A stretch of DNA of 64,000 nucleotides. It comes from MWDV01 sp002070715 (GTDB lineage: Bacteria; Verrucomicrobiota; Verrucomicrobiia; Limisphaerales; MWDV01). The position numbers and the translations under genes are program-made. Positions 7,885-15,747 of the stretch are shown piece by piece (the stretch's first letter is position 1; each line of letters opens with the position of its first letter). Location of the stretch: contig DAONTI010000019.1 in assembly GCA_035411585.1 (NCBI GenBank), forward strand, positions 1 to 64,000, given 5' to 3'. The notes under the pieces were generated by a model. It had not been told where the DNA came from, searched no databases, and saw only the letters and a program-made list of their open reading frames with translations.

Positions 7885-9315
7885 TCAGGGCAAGTCCGGT
7901 GATGAACCCCGGCCCGGTGACGCTGCTGCCGTTTTGTCCGTCAGCAGATTGCCCACGGCGGCGGCGGTTGCTTCCGCCAATACGTTCAGCCCCTCCGTCA
8001 GAGCTTCATGCGTGATCGTCAGCGGCGGCGCAATCTTCACGGTTTGTCCCCAGGCGCCGACCGGGGCAAAGAGCAACAACCCTTTCAGGTAACACTCTTC
8101 AACAATGCGATGCGCCAGGTCGTGGTTGGGTTCCTGGCCTCCGGGATGAACGATCTGCATGCCGGCCACCAAGCCCTTGGCCGTGACGCGACCGACCACA
8201 TCGGGATGCCGCGCTTGAATCTGCTGCAATCCGGCCCGCAGCGCGGGTTCCAGCGCCGCGGCGTTTTCCGTCAGTTTCTCGGCGAGAATCTTGCGCACGC
8301 TGGCCAGCGCGGCGGCGCAGCACACCGGATTGCCCGTGTGCGTGCTGGTCATGGACCCGGGCGCGAATTGATCCATGATTTCCGCGCGGCCAATCACCGC
8401 GGAAAGCGGCAACGAACTGCTGATGCCCTTGCCGCAGCAGATCAAATCCGGCGCCGTGCCGTAATGTTCAAACGCCCAAAACTTGCCCGTCCGCCCAAAC
8501 CCCGCCTGCACTTCGTCAAACACCAGCACGACGTTGTGTTGCCGGCACCAATCGGCCAACTGCCGCACGTAGGCGACCGGCGCGAAATCCGGACCGACGC
8601 CTTGATACGTTTCCATGATCACCCCGGCCACCTGTTCCGGGCGCATCCCCGCGCGATCCAGCGCGGCGAGAAACGTGTCGAACCCCGTGGCCGGTTGCCA
8701 GTAGCCATCGGGGAACGGCGCGTTGATGATCGCCGGATCCAGGTTGGCAATCCACGCCTTCTGTCCTGCCAGACCACCGGCTTGTTGCGCGCCCAAAGTG
8801 CGGCCATGAAATCCGCGTTCGAAACCCACAATGCCGATTTTCTTCGGGCCCCCCACCTTGAGCCCGTGCGCGCGGGAGAGTTTGATTGCGCATTCCGTCG
8901 CCTCCGATCCAGTGGTAAGCAGAAAAACCTTGTCCAACCCTTCCGGCGCCAGCCCGGCCAGACATTCCACCAGCGCCGCGCGCTCTTCACTGGGGAAACA
9001 GTAATTGTGCAACAAACCGCTGTGGACCTGATCCAGGATGGCCTGGCGCACTTCCCGCGCGCCATGACCGGCGTTGGTGACCAGGACCCCGCTCGACCAG
9101 TCCAGCCAGCGATTGCCGTATTTGTCGTACACAAATACATCGTCCGCCCGATCCCAGACGATCGGAGGTTGTCCACGCATGGATTGCGGTTCAAACCGGC
9201 GCAAGGTTTCGAGCGTGGCCACCGAGTCCGGATGCGGCAAGGCCGTGGCGATCCGGCGATACGGGGTGTCCACCAGCGGAACGTTTCGCGGTATGATACT
9301 GAATTCTTTGCCCAT
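7885..9315 (-). CDS. class III PLP-dependent aminotransferase
   Basis: 476-aa fold-type I aminotransferase of the omega-amino-acid/4-aminobutyrate group. Visible landmarks: TGSEATECAIKLSRAHG (cofactor phosphate loop, about 135-151), GFERGFHGRT, the cofactor-ring aspartate in VFDEVQAGFGRTG (about 265-277), the Schiff-base lysine at about 296 in CCGKGISSSLPLS, and STHTGNPVCCAA. It would move an omega- or beta-amino group to 2-oxoglutarate or pyruvate; the donor is unknown. First gene of the minus-strand set followed by the MFS transporter (29 bp) and Gfo/Idh dehydrogenase, so amino-sugar or amino-acid catabolism is likely. Cytoplasmic, no signal. The purine-rich AAGAAAGAAAT before the ATG may serve as a weak ribosome site. 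Confidence 0.88.
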   Translation of the reverse strand: MGKEFSIIPRNVPLVDTPYRRIATALPHPDSVATLETLRRFEPQSMRGQPPIVWDRADDVFVYDKYGNRWLDWSSGVLVTNAGHGAREVRQAILDQVHSGLLHNYCFPSEERAALVECLAGLAPEGLDKVFLLTTGSEATECAIKLSRAHGLKVGGPKKIGIVGFERGFHGRTLGAQQAGGLAGQKAWIANLDPAIINAPFPDGYWQPATGFDTFLAALDRAGMRPEQVAGVIMETYQGVGPDFAPVAYVRQLADWCRQHNVVLVFDEVQAGFGRTGKFWAFEHYGTAPDLICCGKGISSSLPLSAVIGRAEIMDQFAPGSMTSTHTGNPVCCAAALASVRKILAEKLTENAAALEPALRAGLQQIQARHPDVVGRVTAKGLVAGMQIVHPGGQEPNHDLAHRIVEECYLKGLLLFAPVGAWGQTVKIAPPLTITHEALTEGLNVLAEATAAAVGNLLTDKTAAASPGRGSSPDLP

Positions 9316-9630
9316 ATTTCTTTCTTGGTCGGTGTCGGCGCCAGCTATCCGCCACCAAATGACGGGATGGCCACGGCGCCTTGGCGCACTCTCAGATCGG
9401 GACCAGCATACGCGGTTCCCCGCGGAAATGCTGCGCAGTTTGTGCGGACTTCCACTACTTTTGTGCTCCGGTCCATTCGCAGCGTTTGGGAATGTGCATC
9501 AACCTCCGGCAATGAAAGCGCCACGACGCCCCGTCGCGAGTCGTTGGTCACTTCCTCGACCAGAAGAATGGCGGCAACCAAAAACAGCTTGCGGACGGCG
9601 GCGCCGGCGGCACCTTCTATTGTGCCCATC

Positions 9631-10371
9631 ATGACCTTGATCGCCCAGGCAAAGCCCTGGCTGGAAACGGTGTTGGGGTTTGTTTACCCCAACGTGTGCC
9701 AGCTTTGCGGCAGCCAACGCGCCGCCGCGGCGGAAGGCTACGTCTGCGCCCGTTGCTGGCAGGGGGTGCGGTTTATCAAGCCGCCCTTTTGCAGCCGGTG
9801 CGGCCTGCCGTTTGCCGGAGATTTGACCACGCCCTTCGAGTGCGCCAATTGCCGTGAGATGGATTTGCGGTTTCGGTTCGCGCGCTCGGCTGTGGTCGCG
9901 ACCGGCGTGGTGCTGGAAGTCATTCACCGTTTCAAGTATCAGCGTGCGCTGTGGTTCGAGCCGTTCCTGGCCGATTTACTGGTGCGCGCCGCCCGGCCGG
10001 ATCTCGCGCGGGCAGATTGGGATTTCATCGTGCCGGTGCCGTTGCATCCGACCCGGGAACGCGAACGGGAGTTCAACCAAGCCGCCCGCCTCGCGGCGCA
10101 TCTGGCCCGGGCCACCGGCATCCCGGTGCATTCCCGGTTGCTGCGCCGGCGGGTGGCGACCCGCACCCAAACCCAGCTCAACCGTTCCGAACGCGCCGCG
10201 AACGTGCGCCGCGCCTTCGCCCTGCGACCGCATGCCGTCGTGAAGGGCGCGCGGCTCCTGTTGCTCGACGATGTCCTGACCACCGGGGCCACGACCAGCG
10301 CCTGCGCCAGCGTATTGCAGCGGGCGGGCGCGGCGGACATCGGCGTTTGGACAGTTGCGCGAGGGCTGTGA
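9631..10371 (+). CDS. ComF-family phosphoribosyltransferase-like protein
   Basis: 246-aa protein of the ComF/GntX family, linked to DNA uptake in competent bacteria; the exact biochemical role is not settled. The N-terminus has a double zinc ribbon (C23/C26/C39/C42, then C54/C57/C71/C74), followed by a type I phosphoribosyltransferase fold with VPVPLHPTREREREFNQA and the PRPP loop LLLLDDVLTTGATTSA near the C-terminus. The open frame extends far upstream on the opposite strand of the aminotransferase, but family similarity begins only at the ATG at 9631 (MTLIAQAKPW), which was chosen. Its 3' end overlaps the predicted accD promoter (10355-10383). Confidence 0.9.
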   Translation: MTLIAQAKPWLETVLGFVYPNVCQLCGSQRAAAAEGYVCARCWQGVRFIKPPFCSRCGLPFAGDLTTPFECANCREMDLRFRFARSAVVATGVVLEVIHRFKYQRALWFEPFLADLLVRAARPDLARADWDFIVPVPLHPTREREREFNQAARLAAHLARATGIPVHSRLLRRRVATRTQTQLNRSERAANVRRAFALRPHAVVKGARLLLLDDVLTTGATTSACASVLQRAGAADIGVWTVARGL

Positions 10372-10383
10372 TTTCCCTATGGT
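10355..10383 (+). promoter_or_regulatory. candidate promoter of accD inside the comF 3' end
   Basis: TTGCGC (10355-10360), 17-nt spacer, TATGGT (10378-10383), then 7 nt to the GTG at 10391. An ATG at 10379 lies inside the -10 hexamer. If real, the accD mRNA is leaderless and starts at GTG. Confidence 0.4.
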
Positions 10384-10390
10384 TGCCCCC

Positions 10391-11374
10391 GTGAGCAAAC
10401 GTCGTACTACGGCAAAAGCCCAGGCAAAACCGACCATGTCCACGACCACTTTCACGAAGAAGACGTTGGGAACGGAAGGCGCGGAACCGGCCGTCACGCC
10501 GCCGCCCGCCAGCGACACCTCCTTTCTCAAAAAACCGAAGCTGACGCCCAAGAGCCGCAAACACGACATCCCCGAGGGCCTTTGGACCAAATGCCCCCAA
10601 TGCGCCTCGATGGTGTTCGACAAGGACCTGGACGACAATTTGAAGGTCTGCCCGCATTGCCAGCATCATTTCCAGATCACCGCGCGGGAACGCATCCATT
10701 CCCTGGTGGAGACCTGCACGTTCGAGGAAATGGACGCCCACCTGACCAGCGTGGATACGCTGCAATTCACCGGCGTGGCGAGTTACACCGAGAAACTGGA
10801 GGAATACCAGCGTTCCACCACCCTCAAAGACGCGGTGATCACGGGCATCGGATGCATCGGCCCGCAACGCTGCGGATTGGGCGTGATGGATTTTGGATTT
10901 CTGGGCGGCTCGATGGGATCAGTGGTGGGCGAGAAATTAACGCGATTGATCGAAGCCAGCACCGAGCGCGGCCTGCCGTTGATCATCATCGCCGCCAGCG
11001 GCGGCGCGCGGATGTACGAAGGCATGTTCAGCCTCATGCAGATGGCCAAGACCTGCGGCGCCCTGGCCTATCACGCCCGGGCCCGTCTGCCCTTCATCAG
11101 CGTACTCACGCATCCCACCACCGCCGGCGTCATGGCCAGCTTCGCCAGCGTGGGCGATCTCATCCTGGCCGAACCCGCCGCCATGATCGGGTTCGCGGGA
11201 CCGCGCGTCATCAAAGACACCACCCAAGCCGAGCTGCCGCCCGGCTTCCAAACCGCGGAGTTCCTTTTGGACCACGGTTTGATAGACGCCATCGTGAACC
11301 GCAAAGAGATGAAACAACAGTTGGTCCGGTATCTCGATTACCTCATGGCCGGCGCCAAGGCCAGCGCGGCCTAG
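10391..11374 (+). CDS. accD: acetyl-CoA carboxylase carboxyltransferase subunit beta
   Basis: Beta subunit of the carboxyltransferase that moves CO2 from carboxybiotin to acetyl-CoA, the first step of fatty acid synthesis. The four-cysteine zinc ribbon is at C68, C71, C87, C90 (KCPQC...VCPHC). The crotonase-like core shows GGSMGSVVGEKL, ASGGARMYEGMFSLMQMAKT, SVLTHPTTAGVMASFA, IGFAGPRVI and LPPGFQTAEFLLDHG. From the GTG at 10391 it is 327 aa, with about 45 extra N-terminal residues, Lys/Thr/Pro-rich, compared with E. coli AccD. ATGs at 10379 and 10436 are alternatives. GTG was preferred because promoter-like hexamers end 7 nt before it. No accA is visible in the window. Confidence 0.93.
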   Translation: MSKRRTTAKAQAKPTMSTTTFTKKTLGTEGAEPAVTPPPASDTSFLKKPKLTPKSRKHDIPEGLWTKCPQCASMVFDKDLDDNLKVCPHCQHHFQITARERIHSLVETCTFEEMDAHLTSVDTLQFTGVASYTEKLEEYQRSTTLKDAVITGIGCIGPQRCGLGVMDFGFLGGSMGSVVGEKLTRLIEASTERGLPLIIIAASGGARMYEGMFSLMQMAKTCGALAYHARARLPFISVLTHPTTAGVMASFASVGDLILAEPAAMIGFAGPRVIKDTTQAELPPGFQTAEFLLDHGLIDAIVNRKEMKQQLVRYLDYLMAGAKASAA

Positions 11375-11404
11375 CCGACCGGGATCACGCCTGCCGTTCG
11401 CCTG

Positions 11405-12586
11405 ATGAAATACCGCCGTTTTGGCCGGACCGAATTGCCGATGCCGGTGATCACCTGCGGCGGGATGCGCTTCCAACATGCGTGGCAGGGTTGCGCGGCG
11501 GAACAGATTCCCGCCGATCACCAGGCCAATCTCGAAGCCTGCGTCCACCGCGCGCTCGAACTCGGCATCAACCACCTTGAAACCGCCCGCGGTTACGGCA
11601 CGTCCGAAATGCAGTTGGGCCGGCTCCTCCCCACCCTGCCCCGGGAAAAATTGATCATCCAAACCAAGGTCGAACCGCAGGCCACGGCCCAAGCCTTTTT
11701 GCGGGAGTTTGAAACCTCGATGCGCTATCTGCGGCTGGATTACGTGGACCTGCTTTCCCTGCACGGAATCAACGACCGGCAGTTGCTCGACTGGTCCCTG
11801 CGCCCGAATGGCTGCCTGGCCGCCGCGCGCCAGTTGCAACGCGATGGCCGCGTCCGGTTTCTTGGTTTTTCCACCCACGCCACCCCGGATGTCATCCTCG
11901 ACGCCGTCAACACGGGCGAGTTCGACTACGTGAATCTGCACTGGTATTTCGTGAACCCGTTGAACTGGCCGGCGATCCAGGCGGCCACCCGGTTGGACCT
12001 GGGCGTCTTCATCATCAGCCCGAACGACAAGGGCGGCAAATTGTATGACGCCCCCGCCCGGTTGCGCGAACTGTGCGCGCCGCTCACCGCCATGCAGTTC
12101 AACGATCTCTACTGTCTCGCGCGACCGGAAGTCCACACGCTGAGCTGCGGCGTCGCGCGTCCCGGCGATTTCGACGAACACGTGGCCGCGCTGGAGGCCT
12201 ACGACCGCATCCCGGAAACCATCGCGCCGATTGAAGAACGGCTTCGCGCGGAAATGACGCGCGCGCTGGGGGCCGATTGGTGCGCCCGGTGGATGGAAGG
12301 CTTGCCGCATTACACAGACGTGCCCAACGAAATCAACATCACCGAGATCCTCCGGCTCTGGACCTATGTGAAATCGCTGGGCCTCGTGGCTTGGGGCAAA
12401 ATGCGTTACAACCTGCTGGGCCAGGGCGACCACTGGTGTCCCGGACAAAACGCCGCGACCGTGGACCCAGAGGCCCTCCGCGCGTGTCTGCGGGCCAGCC
12501 CGTTTGCGGAACGCATCCCCGCCATCCTCCGGGAAGCCCACGCCTTGCTCTACGAAAAACCGGCGAAACGGCTGAGCGAAAGTTGA
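11405..12586 (+). CDS. aldo/keto reductase
   Basis: 393-aa NAD(P)H-dependent oxidoreductase with the (beta/alpha)8 aldo/keto reductase fold. It begins MKYRRFGRTELPMPVITCGGMR. The catalytic tetrad region reads NHLETARGYGTSE: the usual Asp is Glu, while the Tyr is kept, with the Lys in IIQTKVE and the His in LLSLHGIND. Further signatures are VRFLGFSTHA and GVFIISPNDKGG. The C-terminal extension is cysteine-poor, so it is not the ferredoxin-fused type. It follows accD by 30 bp on the same strand, possibly in the same transcript, but no functional link is evident. The substrate is unknown. Confidence 0.85.
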   Translation: MKYRRFGRTELPMPVITCGGMRFQHAWQGCAAEQIPADHQANLEACVHRALELGINHLETARGYGTSEMQLGRLLPTLPREKLIIQTKVEPQATAQAFLREFETSMRYLRLDYVDLLSLHGINDRQLLDWSLRPNGCLAAARQLQRDGRVRFLGFSTHATPDVILDAVNTGEFDYVNLHWYFVNPLNWPAIQAATRLDLGVFIISPNDKGGKLYDAPARLRELCAPLTAMQFNDLYCLARPEVHTLSCGVARPGDFDEHVAALEAYDRIPETIAPIEERLRAEMTRALGADWCARWMEGLPHYTDVPNEINITEILRLWTYVKSLGLVAWGKMRYNLLGQGDHWCPGQNAATVDPEALRACLRASPFAERIPAILREAHALLYEKPAKRLSES

Positions 12587-12723
12587 GCCGGCCCCGCCCC
12601 GCGCGCGGGCGGATCGGAAAGTAAAGGCGTCCCATTTTTATACGCGGGATTGCCGCCGTCGGTGGAAAAAATGGTTCGCCGTACCGGCCCGTCTGGCGGT
12701 TGCCAATCTGCCAACGTTCGCTA

Positions 12724-12753
12724 TTGACAAACGAAACGTCTTCCCCTGACGAT
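12724..12753 (+). promoter_or_regulatory. candidate leaderless promoter of the Tat-exported Gfo/Idh gene
   Basis: A perfect TTGACA (12724-12729), 18-nt spacer, GACGAT (12748-12753), then 6 nt to the ATG at 12760. The -35 is the best consensus match in the window. Transcription would start at or beside the ATG. Confidence 0.45.
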
Positions 12754-12759
12754 GCGCGC

Positions 12760-14151
12760 ATGAGCGAGACATCAAATCATCTTTCCACCCGACGTGAATT
12801 CATTGTCCACACCGGTCGTCTGGCCGCCCTCACCGCCTTGGCGGGCACCGCCCTGCCGCCGGTGCATGCCGCCGGCAACGAAACCCTCCAGTTGGCCCTG
12901 GTCGGTTGCGGCGGTCGCGGCTCCGGCGCGGTCGTCAACGCCCTTTCCGTCAAGGGCGCGCAAACCAAACTCGTCGCCATGGCCGACGTGTTCCCCAACC
13001 GCTTGAACAGCAGCTTCGACAATCTGAAAAAACAATTTGCGGCGCGCATTGATGTGCCGGCAGATCGCAAGTTTGTCAGCTTTGACGGCTACAAAAAAGC
13101 CATGGACTGCCTGAAGCCGGGCGACATCGTGATTCTGGCCACCCCGCCGGCGTTCCGCTGGGTGCATTTTGACTATGCCATCCAGAAAGGCCTGCATGTG
13201 TTCATGGAAAAACCGGTAACCGTGGACGGCCCGACCTCCAAACGCATGTTTGCCCTGGGCGAAGCCGCCACCCGGAAGAATCTCAAAGTCGGCGTCGGCC
13301 TGATGTCCCGGCACGCCCGGACGCTGCAGTTGTTGCGGGAACGCATCCTGAACGGCGAGATCGGCGAGATCATTCTGCAACGCGGATACCGCATGCACGG
13401 GCCGGTCGGCAAATTCAGTTCCCTGCCCTGTCCTCCGGGCCAGAACGAATTGCTCTATCAGATCGAAAACTTCCACAGCTTCATCTGGGCGAGCGGCGGT
13501 AATTTCAGCGATTTCTACATCCATATCATTGATCACCTGGGCTGGATTAAGAACGCCTGGCCGATCAAGGCTCAGGGTCTGGGCGGCCGGCATTACCGCC
13601 AGGACCTGCAAGGCCGCACTTATGTGGATCAGAATTTCGACATTTACGCGGTGGAATACACCTACGCCGATGGCAGCAAATTCATGTTCGATGGCCGGTG
13701 CATGACCGGTTGCCAGGATCAGTATTCCAGCTACATCCACGGCACCAAAGGCAGCGCCATCGCCTCCCGCAGCGGCGATTGCGGCGGCCCCGCCAACACC
13801 TTCAAGGGTCAGGCGCCGCGGCGTTCCGACATGATCTGGCAATCCGAGGTCAAACCGGAGGAAGCCGATCCGTATCAAAACGAGTGGAACGACCTCATCG
13901 CCGCCATCCGCAACGACACGCCGTACAACGAAGTCCAATACGGTGTGGAAGCCAGCCTCGTCACTTCGATGGGCCGCATGGCAGCGCATACCGGGCAGGA
14001 AATCACTTACGAGGACATGCTCAATTGCGAGCACGAAATGGCGCCCGGACTGGATCAGTTGACCATGACATCGCCCGCGCCGTTGCAAGCCGGCCCGGAC
14101 GGACGCTATCCGGTGCCGATGCCCGGACGGAACAAGAACCGCGAATACTGA
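12760..14151 (+). CDS. Tat-exported Gfo/Idh/MocA family oxidoreductase
   Basis: 463-aa NAD(P)-binding oxidoreductase with a twin-arginine signal: STRREFIVHTG followed by a hydrophobic stretch ending PPVHAAG. It is therefore predicted to be exported folded with its cofactor, a common arrangement in Planctomycetota and Verrucomicrobiota. The Rossmann motif is ALVGCGGRGSGAVV (about 45-58), the NAD-site segment ILATPPAFRW, and the catalytic lysine motif is intact (FMEKPVTVDGP). The C-terminal domain includes HIIDHLGWIKNAWP. Substrates in this subgroup are mostly undefined sugars or cyclitols. The start at 12760 is supported by the signal peptide and the promoter-like pair just upstream. It is followed by a strong hairpin terminator shared with the convergent reductase gene. 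Confidence 0.88.
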   Translation: MSETSNHLSTRREFIVHTGRLAALTALAGTALPPVHAAGNETLQLALVGCGGRGSGAVVNALSVKGAQTKLVAMADVFPNRLNSSFDNLKKQFAARIDVPADRKFVSFDGYKKAMDCLKPGDIVILATPPAFRWVHFDYAIQKGLHVFMEKPVTVDGPTSKRMFALGEAATRKNLKVGVGLMSRHARTLQLLRERILNGEIGEIILQRGYRMHGPVGKFSSLPCPPGQNELLYQIENFHSFIWASGGNFSDFYIHIIDHLGWIKNAWPIKAQGLGGRHYRQDLQGRTYVDQNFDIYAVEYTYADGSKFMFDGRCMTGCQDQYSSYIHGTKGSAIASRSGDCGGPANTFKGQAPRRSDMIWQSEVKPEEADPYQNEWNDLIAAIRNDTPYNEVQYGVEASLVTSMGRMAAHTGQEITYEDMLNCEHEMAPGLDQLTMTSPAPLQAGPDGRYPVPMPGRNKNREY

Positions 14152-14188
14152 TCGGCGTCCACCCAGCTTTCGGGTTTGCCTCTCCCGC

Positions 14189-14220
14189 AACGGGCCGCGC
14201 GTTTCATGCCGCGGCCCGTT
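14189..14220. terminator. bidirectional hairpin terminator
   Basis: A perfect 10-bp stem (AACGGGCCGC / GCGGCCCGTT) with a 12-nt loop sits between the convergent genes ending at 14151 and 14226. There is no long T-tract on either side; the position between converging genes supports a terminator role. Confidence 0.7.
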
Positions 14221-14225
14221 CGCGT

Positions 14226-15662
14226 TTAACGGGACTTGGGGCGCGCGCGGCGCGGAATCTGCGCCGCCAGTTCCTCCGCCGGATAGGTCCAGATTTCCGC
14301 CAGCGTGGGATGATAATGCGGCACGGCCGCCAGTTCATGCACCGTCATGCGCCGGGCCAGGGCGACCGTAATCTCGTGGATCAATTCACCGCCCATCGGT
14401 CCGACACACGCGCCGCCGAGGATTTTTCCCGTGCGCGGCTCGGCCAGCAGTTTCACCAATCCATCCCGCGCCTCCATGATCAGCGATTTGCCGTGGTCGT
14501 CGAACGGATAGCTGGCGGCCCGGAAAGCCAGCCCGCAGGCGGCGGCGGCCTGCTCGGTCAATCCCACCGTCGCCACCTGCGGATCGGTGAACACCACGTT
14601 CATGAGCAACCGGTAATCCATCCGCCGCGGCGCCCGGGGCGCCGCAAGATTATGCGCGGCGATTTCCCCCTGTTGAATGGCCAGGTGGACGATCTCGTGC
14701 GGCCCCGTACAGTCGCCCACCGCAAAAATGTGGGGTGCGCTGGTTTGCATGCGGGCGTTGGTCCAGATGCGCCCGTTTTCCGTGCGCACCCCCGCCGCGT
14801 CCAGTGCCAGCCCGGCGATATTGGGCACGCGCCCCAGGGCAAACAAAATTTCCTCCGCTGTCACCCGCCGGATTTTGCCGTCGTGCTCAAACATCACCGT
14901 TTTCTGGCCGCGCTCCCGCCGGGCATCCCGCAAGCGGGTGCCCGTGAACAGACGGACTCCTTCGCGGCGCAACACGGTTTCGATTACCGTCGCGGTGTCG
15001 GGATCAAATTCTTTCAGAATGTGCGCGCTGCGTTGAATCATCGTCACCCGCACCCCAAAGCGCGCGAGGAACTGGGCGAGTTCACACGCAATCGCCCCGC
15101 CGCCCAACACAAGGAGCGACCGCGGAAGCCGCGGAAGGGACAACACGTCGTCGCTGGTGAGATACCCCGCGGCTTCCATCGCGGCCAGCGGCGGCGGCGC
15201 CACCACCGAGCCGGTGGCCAGAACGATGTGACGGGCGGTGAGCCTGCGCGCACGCGGACGATGCCGGGCGGTTGTCAGCGGAGTCAACCGCAGCGTGTGG
15301 GAATCGGCAAAGCTGGCGCGCGCCCGAATAAACTTGAACCGGCCGTTTTCCAGTTGGCGCCGCCGGTAATCCGCGAATTCCGCAATGTGCCCCGCCTTGA
15401 AGGCCATCACGCGGGCGAAGTCAAAGCCGGCGGATTTCACGCGCAATCCCCACACACCCGCGCGCTGGATCAAGTGCCGCACTTCCGCCGCCTGCAACAA
15501 CGCCTTGGACGGCATGCAGCCGCGCAGGATGCACAAGCCGCCGACTTCCGCGCCGCCTTCGATGACCACCGTCCGCCGGCCTATCGCCGCCGCCGTGCGC
15601 GCTGCGGCATAACCCGCGCTGCCGCCTCCCACAATCGCAACGTCATAATCAAATCGTGACAT
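14226..15662 (-). CDS. FAD-dependent pyridine nucleotide-disulfide oxidoreductase (class I)
   Basis: 478-aa flavoprotein of the dihydrolipoamide dehydrogenase/glutathione reductase/mercuric reductase group. Visible: FAD dinucleotide fold VAIVGGGSAGYAAA (8-21), redox disulfide GGLCILRGCMPSK (C44, C49), second Rossmann fold LLVLGGGAIACELAQFLARFG, FAD-binding IFAVGDCTG, and the dimer-interface motif HYHPTLAEIWTYPAEEL with the active-site His-Glu pair. There are no alpha-ketoacid dehydrogenase genes nearby, so a role as the E3 subunit is not supported; a quinone or metal reductase, or a soluble transhydrogenase-like function, is equally possible. Promoter-like hexamers at 15669-15697 end 6 nt before the ATG. 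Confidence 0.85.
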   Translation of the reverse strand: MSRFDYDVAIVGGGSAGYAAARTAAAIGRRTVVIEGGAEVGGLCILRGCMPSKALLQAAEVRHLIQRAGVWGLRVKSAGFDFARVMAFKAGHIAEFADYRRRQLENGRFKFIRARASFADSHTLRLTPLTTARHRPRARRLTARHIVLATGSVVAPPPLAAMEAAGYLTSDDVLSLPRLPRSLLVLGGGAIACELAQFLARFGVRVTMIQRSAHILKEFDPDTATVIETVLRREGVRLFTGTRLRDARRERGQKTVMFEHDGKIRRVTAEEILFALGRVPNIAGLALDAAGVRTENGRIWTNARMQTSAPHIFAVGDCTGPHEIVHLAIQQGEIAAHNLAAPRAPRRMDYRLLMNVVFTDPQVATVGLTEQAAAACGLAFRAASYPFDDHGKSLIMEARDGLVKLLAEPRTGKILGGACVGPMGGELIHEITVALARRMTVHELAAVPHYHPTLAEIWTYPAEELAAQIPRRARPKSR

Positions 15663-15668
15663 CCGGCC

Positions 15669-15697
15669 AGCATCGGCGAGTCATCACCGCCAGACAA
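15669..15697 (-). promoter_or_regulatory. candidate leaderless promoter of the disulfide reductase gene
   Basis: On the minus strand TTGTCT (15692-15697), 17-nt spacer, GATGCT (15669-15674), then 6 nt to the ATG at 15662. It is back-to-back with the promoter at 15709-15738; only 11 bp separate the two -35 boxes. Confidence 0.4.
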
Positions 15698-15708
15698 TGA
15701 AGATTCGC

Positions 15709-15738
15709 TTGACTGTCTTCGCTGACTGCCAGGATGCT
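15709..15738 (+). promoter_or_regulatory. candidate promoter of the NamZ-like gene
   Basis: TTGACT (15709-15714), 18-nt spacer, GATGCT (15733-15738), then 9 nt to the ATG at 15748. It has the same -10 hexamer as the divergent promoter. This supports 15748 rather than the in-frame ATG at 15697, which lies upstream of the -35. Confidence 0.45.
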
Positions 15739-15747
15739 GCCGGCGGC

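Noticed and set aside
8008..9630. Long plus-strand extension of the ComF frame over the aminotransferase gene
   Set aside because: ComF similarity begins at 9631; the extension is antisense to a motif-complete aminotransferase.
13698..15659. 653-codon plus-strand frame
   Set aside because: It overlaps the end of the Gfo/Idh gene in another frame and then runs antisense to the disulfide reductase; no domain is visible.
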